Positions 1-6,096 of a stretch of 6,625 bases of DNA are shown piece after piece. A model generated the notes under the pieces. It was not told the DNA's origin and ran no database searches. It was given only the letters and a program-made list of their open reading frames with translations. The stretch spans positions 1 to 6,625 of the forward strand of contig JAPTVL010000151.1 of the NCBI GenBank assembly GCA_028065725.1, in the 5' to 3' direction. This DNA is from Betaproteobacteria bacterium (GTDB taxonomy: Bacteria; Pseudomonadota; Gammaproteobacteria; Burkholderiales; Rhodocyclaceae). The number at the start of each line of letters is the position of its first letter. Positions within the stretch are counted from its first letter, which is position 1. The position numbers and the translations under genes are program-made.

Positions 1-1936
1 CTTGTGCCTCCTGTACCGCTGCCCGCAGCATCACCGGCAGCCAACCCGTGCCTACCGCCAGCCGTTCCGCTTCGCTGGCCAGGTCGTTCTTCTTGAGCTT
101 GGCGAGCCGCGCCGCGTGCTCCGGTGCAAACACCTGCACTGCCTCGATGGCCTTGGCCTTTGACACATGGGCGAAGTAGCCTTCGGCGGTCGGTGTCCAC
201 CACGGGTGCATGTCGAGGCCCACCGCCTGTGCCAGTGCGGTAGCCGGCAACGTGTCTTCGCGTGGCGTGACCGCGCCCACCGTCGCGGCCACGCACACCG
301 CTAGCAACGACAGGAGTTCCTGCTGGGGCAGCGCCAGCAGTTCGGCGAACAGTGCGTCCGGGTCACTGGGTAGCCGTGCCGCCCACGCTTGCCGCACTTC
401 CCGCAGCCCGATCAGGGCTGGCGACTGCGCCACATCCGGCGCAAACGCATCGAGTCCATCCTGCGGCGAAGCGCTGATATTGATCGGCGAATCACCCGAG
501 CCGTAGCTATCGACCACCACGCGCAGCGCGAGTCGATGCACCACCGCGACCAGCGCCACCTGCGGATGACGGGCAAGTTCGGCTTGCAGCGCCGCCGTGC
601 GATGCGCACTCAAGCGCCGCGCCAGCTTCTCGGAAATACCGGGCGCAGTCGGCTGATGTGCCTCGCCTTCGTCATCGCCGCCAGCCTGCGTGCCTTGCCG
701 TTCCTGTGCCCGCAATGCCTTGGCCTCGGCTTCGCGCAGCAAGCCGCGATGGGTGATGACCTCGCCCGCATGATCGACGGTCACGATGGCCCCAGCTACC
801 GCCAGTGTCTCGGGTGCGAATACCAGCAGCGATTGCTCAATGGTGTCGAGTACCGCGCCGAGCTTGTCGCTTTCCTCGTAGAGTGTCGATGCTTCCTCTT
901 CCGCGATGTCCTCGGCATCGTCGGCATTCAGCCTGTCGTCGATGGCCTGTTGCCGCGATTGCAGCTTGACGATGCGCTTGGCTTCGGTCTTGTTGGGCGT
1001 GCGCCGGTCACGGCGGGCATGCTGAAAGCCGTGCAGTTCCGCCGACGTGATGCGCGGCGCCGTTTCGACCCATGCCCAGCCTTCGGCGCGAACGGTGTCG
1101 GCCACCGCAGCGAGCTTGTCGCGCGCGAGGCTGTCCAATAACGCGGCATCGGTTAGGAATACGCCCCGTGTGTCGTCCGAGAACAGGTCGCGCCGCAAAC
1201 CGCCGCCTGCGGCCTCGTAAGCCTCGATGCCGACGAAGCGCGCCAGTGCATCGCGTGTGGCGTCAATCTCGCGTTCGGTCAGGTGCTCGCGCAAGACCTG
1301 CGGGCTGCGCTGCCATTGTGGTGACTCATAGAACGCGGCCTCTTGCGCGGTGTGGTCGTCAGTGATCGCCAGCGCCATCAACTGATCAAGCGTGACCGCA
1401 TCGGCGCGATAGTCCGCCAGCAGGCGCGGCGAGACGTTTGCCAGCTTCAAGCGCCGCTGCACGACCAAAGGCGTCACGCCGAAGTCGGCGGCGATGTCTT
1501 CGATGGGCCGACCCTCGGCCAACAAGGCGGCGAAGGCCTCGAACTGCTCAGCGGGATGCATCGCCTCGCGCTGCACGTTCTCGGTCAGACTCACGGTACG
1601 CGCCGACGCATCCGGCACCAGCAGGCAAGGCACGTCGTGCGTCTTGTCGAGCTTGCGTCGCTTCGCCAGCAGCTTCAACGCCGCCAGCCGCCGCTTTCCC
1701 GCGACGACTTCGTAATGTTCGCCGTCGCTCGCGGCGGTCACGGTGAGGTTTTGCAGCAGGCCGACGCGGGCGATGCTCGACGCCAGTTCGGGAATCGACG
1801 CGCCGCCGCTCGTGCGCACGTTGCGGCTCGAAGGCCGCAACTGAGACAGCGGAATCAACAGTAGCTCGTGTGCCGCAACGGCAGCGGTGGCGACTGCGTG
1901 CATGGCCTGGGTTTCTTGATGGGTAACGGTGTTCAT
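1..1936 (-). CDS. parB: ParB/RepB/Spo0J family (KorB-like) partition protein, C-terminus cut by window edge
   Basis: This is a centromere-binding partition protein that helps an element segregate at cell division by loading onto DNA near its binding site and working with a ParA ATPase. The frame is open for 645 codons from the ATG at 1934-1936 to the left edge, so the 3' end is missing. Seen in the translation: an N-terminal ParB nuclease-like/CTPase fold at about residues 25-135, with the box VVAGKRRLAAL (77-87) and the box TENVQREAMHPAEQ (118-131). A helix-turn-helix follows at about 143-170 (IEDIAADFGVTPLVVQRRL). The long remainder has an acidic, helical stretch near 340-370 and no motif I recognise. 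At over 645 residues it is about twice the size of a chromosomal ParB, which fits the large ParB proteins of plasmids and integrative elements. The start is supported by AGGAG at 1945-1949, 8 nt upstream. No parA is visible in the window. Assignment to the family is secure; the precise role is inferred. Confidence 0.93.
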   Translation of the reverse strand, partial: MNTVTHQETQAMHAVATAAVAAHELLLIPLSQLRPSSRNVRTSGGASIPELASSIARVGLLQNLTVTAASDGEHYEVVAGKRRLAALKLLAKRRKLDKTHDVPCLLVPDASARTVSLTENVQREAMHPAEQFEAFAALLAEGRPIEDIAADFGVTPLVVQRRLKLANVSPRLLADYRADAVTLDQLMALAITDDHTAQEAAFYESPQWQRSPQVLREHLTEREIDATRDALARFVGIEAYEAAGGGLRRDLFSDDTRGVFLTDAALLDSLARDKLAAVADTVRAEGWAWVETAPRITSAELHGFQHARRDRRTPNKTEAKRIVKLQSRQQAIDDRLNADDAEDIAEEEASTLYEESDKLGAVLDTIEQSLLVFAPETLAVAGAIVTVDHAGEVITHRGLLREAEAKALRAQERQGTQAGGDDEGEAHQPTAPGISEKLARRLSAHRTAALQAELARHPQVALVAVVHRLALRVVVDSYGSGDSPINISASPQDGLDAFAPDVAQSPALIGLREVRQAWAARLPSDPDALFAELLALPQQELLSLLAVCVAATVGAVTPREDTLPATALAQAVGLDMHPWWTPTAEGYFAHVSKAKAIEAVQVFAPEHAARLAKLKKNDLASEAERLAVGTGWLPVMLRAAVQEAQ

Positions 1937-1944
1937 GGTGATAG

Positions 1945-1963
1945 CTCCTGTCCCTCGCGGGAC
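1945..1963 (-). promoter_or_regulatory. Shine-Dalgarno site of parB with an adjoining small hairpin
   Basis: Read on the minus strand, GTCCC-GCGA-GGGAC (1963-1950) forms a 5-bp stem closed by a GNRA-type tetraloop. It is directly followed by AGGAG (1949-1945), which lies 8 nt before the parB ATG. The Shine-Dalgarno call is strong. A role of the hairpin in translation or mRNA stability is inference. Confidence 0.55.
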
Positions 1964-2002
1964 GTTGATAAAGAAAGTGAAGAAAGAAACTCGATGGGTA
2001 AT

Positions 2003-2023
2003 TCACGGTGTCGATGTCTGCAT
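2003..2023 (-). CDS. Candidate six-codon leader ORF upstream of parB
   Basis: On the minus strand a full AGGAGG (2035-2030) sits 6 nt before an ATG at 2023-2021. The frame encodes only MQTSTP before a TGA at 2005-2003. The stop lies 66 nt upstream of the parB start. The ribosome-binding site is the best one in the whole intergenic region, which is odd for such a short frame. It could be a leader peptide affecting parB translation, a decayed start of a former gene, or chance. No function is recognised. Confidence 0.3.
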   Translation of the reverse strand: MQTSTP

Positions 2024-2163
2024 GTGCGCCCTCCTGTGGTTTCAAAGCTGACCGGATTCCAAGATTCGGAGCCCGGTGTGGACTTTGGTTTGTTCGGCGC
2101 AGTGACCTGGGCTGGTCGCTGTTGCCGCCGTCTTTCCTGAGTTCATCGCCCGCGAACAACCGG

Positions 2164-2180
2164 GCCAGCGAGGGGCTGGC
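2164..2180. repeat. Inverted repeat, 6-bp stem and 5-nt loop
   Basis: GCCAGC (2164-2169) and GCTGGC (2175-2180) are perfect reverse complements around a 5-nt loop. No T-run follows on either strand, so it is not a canonical intrinsic terminator. It lies about 230 bp upstream of parB. Confidence 0.5.
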
Positions 2181-2344
2181 TGTCAAGGAAGAAGCGCAGG
2201 AGTGGTGCGGCCCGCAGCCGCAGGCGAGGACACGGCCCTGCGCGCCTTGACGGACAGGCACCGCAGGCTACGGTCGCGGGATTAGCGATGAAGTAGAGGG
2301 AAAGACGGATGACCGGCTTACGGCCAGATGATCGACGGACCAAC

Positions 2345-2372
2345 GCCGCGCGGCGAGCGCCACTGCATGCAG
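2345..2372. repeat. Two perfect 10-bp palindromes side by side
   Basis: GCCGCGCGGC (2345-2354) and CTGCATGCAG (2363-2372) are each perfectly self-complementary, and 8 bp separates them. Short palindromes are common in GC-rich DNA, so binding-site function is only a suggestion. Confidence 0.35.
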
Positions 2373-2444
2373 CAGGCACGCCTTGATGGAAGTGACCGAA
2401 GCGCGCAGCGCGAAAACAGCAATGTGCGCAGAGGCCGATCAGGC

Positions 2445-2461
2445 ACCGCCTGTTCGGCGGT
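2445..2461. repeat. Inverted repeat, 6-bp stem and 5-nt loop
   Basis: ACCGCC (2445-2450) and GGCGGT (2456-2461) pair perfectly around TGTTC. There is no adjacent T-run. It lies about 100 bp downstream of the radC terminator on the minus strand. Confidence 0.45.
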
Positions 2462-2557
2462 CTTGCGGGGCGCCAAGCCTGCGCGGCGGGGTGGGCGTCA
2501 GCCTACCCCTGGAGGCAAGCGCAGCGCGCAGCTTTTTCGCCAAACCAAGGACGGAGC

Positions 2558-2581
2558 AAAAAAAAAGGGGGCAAAGCCCCC
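2558..2581 (-). terminator. Rho-independent terminator of radC
   Basis: On the minus strand GGGGGC (2581-2576) and GCCCCC (2572-2567) form a perfect 6-bp GC stem with a 3-nt loop. A run of nine T residues (2566-2558) follows directly. The hairpin begins only 5 nt after the radC stop codon. This is a textbook intrinsic terminator and implies that parB, further downstream on the same strand, has its own promoter. Confidence 0.92.
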
Positions 2582-2586
2582 TCGGG

Positions 2587-3093
2587 CTACAGCAGCCCGC
2601 GTTCGGCAAACGACAGGATGGCGCTGCCAGCGACGATCAGGTGATCCAGCACCCGCACGTCCACCAGCGCCAGTGCCGACTTGAGCGTCTGCGTCAGCAT
2701 CTCGTCGGCCCGCGATGGCTCGGCTGCACCTGACGGGTGGTTATGCACCAGCAGCAGCGCAGCGCTGTTCCTGGCCAACGCCTCCTTGACCACCTCGCGC
2801 GGATACACCGCTGTCTGGCTTACCGTGCCGCGAAACATCTCGACGTAGTCGATGACACGGTTCTGCGCATCCAGATGGATGACGCCGAACACCTCGTGCT
2901 CCAGCGTCCCCAGTTTGACCCGCAGGAAGTCTCGCACCACCTGGGGCGAGGTCAGCGCTTCGCAGCCACGCATCTGTTCTGCGAGCATACGCTGCGCAGC
3001 CTGCAACACCTCGTCGGCATTGGCCGGACGGTAGTCGCCCGTGACATCGCGAACGAGAAGGGAAGAATCGAGAGAAAGAGAAAGTTGCGACAT
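2587..3093 (-). CDS. radC: RadC-family JAB-domain protein (short, mobile-element type)
   Basis: The gene encodes a 168-residue protein of the RadC/YeeS type, carrying the JAB1/MPN-like metalloprotease fold. Seen in the sequence: HEVFGVIHLDAQNRVIDY at about residues 66-83, with the conserved glutamate at 67, and the metal-site motif HNHPSG (117-122) followed by Asp130. The helix-hairpin-helix region that precedes this domain in chromosomal RadC is missing; only about 50 unrelated residues come first. Family knowledge: such short copies are frequent on plasmids, integrative elements and prophages. Their biochemical role is unsettled, and the old DNA-repair label is not well supported. I chose the ATG at 3091-3093, which has GGAG 8 nt upstream, over an in-frame ATG at 3144 with a weaker leader. 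It is followed at once by a strong terminator and lies divergent to dndB. The metal site looks intact, so the protein may be active. Confidence 0.93.
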   Translation of the reverse strand: MSQLSLSLDSSLLVRDVTGDYRPANADEVLQAAQRMLAEQMRGCEALTSPQVVRDFLRVKLGTLEHEVFGVIHLDAQNRVIDYVEMFRGTVSQTAVYPREVVKEALARNSAALLLVHNHPSGAAEPSRADEMLTQTLKSALALVDVRVLDHLIVAGSAILSFAERGLL

Positions 3094-3464
3094 GATCGTG
3101 CTCCAGTCCGTATCAGGCGGAATTGCCTGGAACCGGCGAAACACGACGCAGCGCAGCAGTCAGGGGTCGTAGACGGCCGCATGGACGCAAGCGGCCAACC
3201 GCAGGGCAGGGCGCGCAGCCCTTGACGGCGAGAACGGCGTGATACGTTGAAGGGAACAGCAAGGCCGCCCCTCCACACACTCCACTACTTTAATGGCAAG
3301 CGGGGCGCGCAGGCCCTCAAGGGCCGGAGGCGTCAGGGATCAAAGCCGTATGGCCGCGACTCGGCACGAGGCGTGGGGCAGCGCCCGCGAGCCCGACGGC
3401 GATACGCCGGGACGTCCGCCATCTGGATCAAGGCCATCGTCTGCTTTCGCCACGGCAGGGCCTG
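3094..3464. other. radC-dndB divergent intergenic region, no convincing gene
   Basis: About 370 GC-rich bases separate the radC start from the dndB promoter. The frames in it are arginine- and proline-rich, with no recognisable domain. One minus-strand frame of 34 codons (3333-3437) starts with ATG but has no clear ribosome-binding site. The region contains a 14-bp palindrome at 3312-3325 and a small hairpin at 3397-3409 (CGGCG-ATA-CGCCG). The radC promoter must lie here, but I find no pair of good -35 and -10 boxes. Confidence 0.5.
3312..3325. repeat. Perfect inverted repeat, 6-bp arms
   Basis: GGCCCT (3312-3317) and AGGGCC (3320-3325) are perfect reverse complements with only two bases between them. 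No T-run follows. It lies about 220 bp upstream of radC and could be an operator or chance in GC-rich sequence. Confidence 0.4.
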
Positions 3465-3468
3465 CTGA

Positions 3469-3498
3469 CATACGTTTGTGTATTCCCATACAAACATG
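3469..3498 (+). promoter_or_regulatory. Inverted repeat (candidate operator) overlapping the dndB promoter
   Basis: GTTTGT (3474-3479) and ACAAAC (3490-3495) are perfect 6-bp arms around a 10-bp centre. The symmetry extends imperfectly outward to CAT (3469-3471) and ATG (3496-3498). It occupies the spacer between the proposed -35 and -10 boxes, a usual position for a repressor site. DndB is reported as a repressor of dnd operons in Salmonella, so autoregulation is plausible, but the protein that binds here is not shown by the sequence. Confidence 0.5.
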
Positions 3499-3505
3499 TT
3501 AAAAT
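3476..3505 (+). promoter_or_regulatory. Candidate sigma-70 promoter of the dnd operon
   Basis: TTGTGT (3476-3481) and TAAAAT (3500-3505) are separated by 18 bp. The -10 box matches the consensus at five of six positions. Transcription would start near 3512, only about 3 nt before the ATG at 3515. An alternative -35, CTGACA at 3465-3470, pairs only with a poor -10. The AT-rich island stands out sharply from the GC-rich sequence to its left. Confidence 0.5.
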
Positions 3506-3514
3506 TTGTCCGAT

Positions 3515-4639
3515 ATGGCTGATGCTTTTACCTATGTCTTTCCGGCGATACGTGGGGTGCAAGCGGGACGTGAGTACTACGTTTCGATGTGCCCACTACA
3601 GCTATTGCGCCGTTTTTTTATCTTCGACGACGAAGAGCTCGTGCCGGAGCTTCGCGCCCAGCGGACGTTGAACAAAGTACGCGTACCCGAGATCGCGCGC
3701 TATATCGTCGAGAATCCCGATAGCTACACTTTCTCGGCCATCACGGTATCCGTCGATGGCGAGGTGAAGTTTGATCCTGTTGATTCGGATGGACCGACCA
3801 ATTTCCGCATGGGATCGCTAACGGTCTCGATGCACGCCAAGTTCATCGTTAATGATGGGCAACATCGGCGCGCTGCGATCGTGCAGGCACTCGACGCCGC
3901 TCCGGAACTGGGTGAAGAGACCATTGCCGTGGTGTTCTTCATTGATCGCGGACTTGAGCGCTGCCAGCAAATGTTTGCGGACCTTAACCGGCACGCCGTG
4001 AAGCCATCGGCATCGCTCGGCATCTTGTACGACCATCGCAGCGTGGCGGCCAATCTTGCTCGGCACCTAAGTCTGACCTCAAGCGTTTTCAAGGGCTTGA
4101 TCGAGACCGAGCGCTCCTCGCTATCGGCGAGGTCGAGAAGTCTTTTTACCTTGAGCGCAGTGCATTTCGCGACGACCGAATTTCTCTCCGAGAAGGAGCT
4201 GGAGGATTTTCAGGCGGCGAGTCAAATGTGCCTGGAGTTCTGGGAGCTTGTCGGCGAGCAGATTCCTGAATGGACTTATGTGCGTGAGTCGAAGATGACT
4301 TCTGGCGATGTGCGTCGCGACTTCATCCATTCGCACGCCATCGTGCTTCAGGCACTCGGACGGGCAGGGCGCACCCTGTACCAACTACCTGCGCCTGAGC
4401 GAGCCAAACGCATCAAACGCCTTCGTACCGTGGACTGGTCGCGTCAGAACGCCAAGACGTGGGAGGGGCGTGCCATGGTTGGTGGCGCCATGGCGAAGTC
4501 AGGACAAAACATTACCCTCACGTGCAACGAGATTAAGAGGGTGCTTGGCCTGAAACTCACCCCTGAGGAATGCAGCGCAGAAGCCGCATGGGCAGCATCG
4601 CGCACGACAAAGCGTCGAGCAGGAAGGAAAATCACATGA
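3515..4639 (+). CDS. dndB: DndB, DGQHR-domain regulator of DNA phosphorothioation
   Basis: DndB is not needed for the sulfur chemistry itself. In studied systems its loss raises modification, and in Salmonella it acts as a transcriptional repressor of the dnd genes. The 374-residue protein shows the family signature DGQHRRAAI (114-122) in the centre of a ParB/nuclease-like fold. It also has the conserved segment QMFADLNRHAVKP (152-164) and the N-terminal block typical of DndB (FPAIRGVQAGREYYVSMCPL, about 9-28). Length is normal for the family, and no frameshift is seen. The start is uncertain: ATG at 3515 and TTG at 3506 are both in frame, and neither has a Shine-Dalgarno site. I prefer 3515 because a TTG start would abut the proposed -10 box. 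The stop overlaps the dndC start as ATGA (4636-4639), so the two are translationally coupled in one operon. It is divergent from radC. Confidence 0.95.
   Translation: MADAFTYVFPAIRGVQAGREYYVSMCPLQLLRRFFIFDDEELVPELRAQRTLNKVRVPEIARYIVENPDSYTFSAITVSVDGEVKFDPVDSDGPTNFRMGSLTVSMHAKFIVNDGQHRRAAIVQALDAAPELGEETIAVVFFIDRGLERCQQMFADLNRHAVKPSASLGILYDHRSVAANLARHLSLTSSVFKGLIETERSSLSARSRSLFTLSAVHFATTEFLSEKELEDFQAASQMCLEFWELVGEQIPEWTYVRESKMTSGDVRRDFIHSHAIVLQALGRAGRTLYQLPAPERAKRIKRLRTVDWSRQNAKTWEGRAMVGGAMAKSGQNITLTCNEIKRVLGLKLTPEECSAEAAWAASRTTKRRAGRKIT
4621..4630 (+). promoter_or_regulatory. Ribosome-binding site that fixes the dndC start
   Basis: AGGAAGGA (4621-4628) lies inside the end of dndB, 7 nt before the ATG at 4636. 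It favours this start over the in-frame ATG at 4570, which would overlap dndB by 70 nt and add 22 basic residues that do not resemble DndC. Confidence 0.7.
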
Positions 4640-6093
4640 GCATTAGCGCCGATCAGATTATCGAGGAGGTGCAGGCGATCTATCGCTCCGATCCGATGCC
4701 ATGGATTGTTGGGTACAGCGGGGGCAAGGATTCAACGGCTTGTTTGCAATTGATCTGGTCCGCTATCGCACGACTGCCGGCTGAGCAACGGACCAAACCA
4801 ATTCATGTTATCAGCACCGATACCCTGGTTGAGAACCCAGTCATCGCGGCCTGGGTGGAAACGTCGCTTCTCCGTATTGGCATTGCGGCTAAGCAACAAG
4901 GGCTCGACATCCGTCCCCACCGCCTAACGCCGGCATTGGAGAACCGCTTTTGGGTCAACCTGATTGGCAAGGGCTATCCGGCGCCGCGGCCCAAATTTCG
5001 CTGGTGCACCGACCGGCTCAAGATCAGCGCCTCGACCAAGTTTATTCAAGAGCTCTCCGAATCGAATGGCGAAGCGATCCTGGTTCTCGGACAACGCCGG
5101 GGCGAGAGCCAAGCGCGCGACAAAGTCATGGATCAGTATAAGGGCAGCACTCGCGCTCGCTTGAGCAAGAACAAGGATCCGCGCTTGTCACGCGTCTGGG
5201 TCTATCCACCCATCGAAAGCTGGACCAGTGACAAAGTCTGGGAGTTTTTGATGACAAACCCCAACCCCTGGGGCATTGACAATCAGGAGCTGTTCGGGAT
5301 TTACCGAGGTGCCACGGCAGATGCCGAGTGCCCAATTGTCGTCGATACCTCGACGCCCAGTTGCGGGGACAGCCGCTTCGGTTGCTACGTGTGCACCATG
5401 GTCTCGCAGGACAAGTCCATGCAAGCCATGATCCAGAACGACGAACAGAAACAATGGATGCAACCCATCCTTGATTTTCGCAACAAGCATTTGGCGGTTG
5501 AGGACCGAGCCAATCGGGACTTCCGACGCATGAACGGTCGTCTCACCGTGTTCCGTGATGAGCTTGTCCATGGACCCTACACACAGAAGCATCGCGCGAA
5601 GATTCTCAAAGAGCTTCTAACCGCTCAGCGGCTGGTTCGAAACGCGGATCAGAAGCAGGGTACCCAGCTGATCGAGCTGATCTCGATCGATGAGCTGGAT
5701 GAGATTCGCCGTATCTGGGTGGAGGACAAGGGAGAAATCGAAGACCTGGTACCCAAAATTTACACCGATGTCTTCGAAACCGCATACCCTGGTCGGGAAC
5801 TTGAGCAAGCGCCGCTGGACCGCACTGATTTGTCGATGCTGGAGCAGGTGGCGTCCGAAGTGGACTCAGAACCTGAGGCCGCGCACGAGCTCTACAAGCT
5901 GACGCGCAGTCTCTTGGCTGTGCAGTTTCAGTCAATTGAGGCACATAAGCGATCCAAGCATTTGGACCGACTGGAAGGGGTGCTGAGGCACTACGCCTTC
6001 CGTAATGAAAATGAAGCCCTTGAGTTTGCGTTATCCAGTCCCTCCAAAGACTCGGATGGGGAAGCGTCAGACGCGACGGCATTGATAGCGTAA
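4636..6093 (+). CDS. dndC: DndC, PP-loop ATPase (PAPS reductase-like) of DNA phosphorothioation
   Basis: DndC is an essential part of the phosphorothioation machinery. It has ATP pyrophosphatase activity and carries an iron-sulfur cluster, and it is thought to activate DNA or pass on sulfur from the cysteine desulfurase (DndA or IscS). The 485-residue product has the PP-loop SGGKDST at 28-34 in an N-terminal adenine-nucleotide alpha-hydrolase fold. The segment KFRWCTDRLKI (120-130) resembles PAPS reductases, and LGQRRGES (151-158) follows. Candidate cluster ligands are C124, C232, C243, C250 and C253, the last two in a CYVC motif. The part after about 270 is helical and charged, as usual in DndC. 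Length is normal and the frame is intact. It overlaps dndB by 4 nt and ends 3 nt before dndD, so the three genes form one operon. No internal promoter or terminator is evident. Confidence 0.96.
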   Translation: MSISADQIIEEVQAIYRSDPMPWIVGYSGGKDSTACLQLIWSAIARLPAEQRTKPIHVISTDTLVENPVIAAWVETSLLRIGIAAKQQGLDIRPHRLTPALENRFWVNLIGKGYPAPRPKFRWCTDRLKISASTKFIQELSESNGEAILVLGQRRGESQARDKVMDQYKGSTRARLSKNKDPRLSRVWVYPPIESWTSDKVWEFLMTNPNPWGIDNQELFGIYRGATADAECPIVVDTSTPSCGDSRFGCYVCTMVSQDKSMQAMIQNDEQKQWMQPILDFRNKHLAVEDRANRDFRRMNGRLTVFRDELVHGPYTQKHRAKILKELLTAQRLVRNADQKQGTQLIELISIDELDEIRRIWVEDKGEIEDLVPKIYTDVFETAYPGRELEQAPLDRTDLSMLEQVASEVDSEPEAAHELYKLTRSLLAVQFQSIEAHKRSKHLDRLEGVLRHYAFRNENEALEFALSSPSKDSDGEASDATALIA

Positions 6094-6096
6094 TCC

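Larger units (their letters stand above)
1937..2557. other. parB-radC intergenic region without a convincing conventional gene
   Basis: This stretch of about 620 bp has open frames on both strands, but they are rich in Arg, Pro, Ala and Ser, lack good ribosome-binding sites and show no domain I recognise, so I call no conventional gene. It holds the parB leader with its tiny ORF and hairpin. It also holds inverted repeats at 2164-2180, 2345-2354, 2363-2372 and 2445-2461. On the minus strand a TTGACA-like hexamer (2186-2181) precedes the first of these, but no good -10 box follows at proper spacing. The region must contain the parB promoter, which I cannot place. A centromere (parS-like) or origin function is possible but unproven. 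Confidence 0.5.

Noticed and set aside
389..1141. A 250-codon plus-strand open frame
   Set aside because: It lies antisense to parB, has no clear ribosome-binding site and no recognisable domain. The minus-strand frame carries clear ParB motifs; long antisense frames are expected in GC-rich genes.
1343..1864. A 173-codon plus-strand open frame
   Set aside because: It is the shadow of the N-terminal part of parB on the opposite strand; the composition (Arg, Gln, His rich) fits an antisense frame.
2181..2186. Minus-strand TTGACA as a parB -35 box
   Set aside because: No acceptable -10 hexamer lies 16-18 bp downstream (the bases there read CCGGTT), and it is about 245 bp from the parB start.
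1548..2261. A 237-codon minus-strand frame running across the parB start
   Set aside because: It overlaps parB in another frame and reads low-complexity Arg/Ser/Pro sequence. It has no domain and no good start signal.
2328..2733. Two overlapping plus-strand frames of 116-118 codons
   Set aside because: They run through the radC terminator and into the antisense of radC, and have basic low-complexity composition without motifs.
2245..3228. Shared 9-mer CCTTGACGG at 2245-2253 and 3220-3228 near GCGCGC motifs, as a possible repeated leader element
   Set aside because: The match does not extend into a convincing alignment. A short match of this kind is weak evidence in GC-rich sequence.
3333..3437. 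A 34-codon minus-strand ORF upstream of radC
   Set aside because: It has an ATG but no clear Shine-Dalgarno site, is Arg-rich, and matches no family I recognise.
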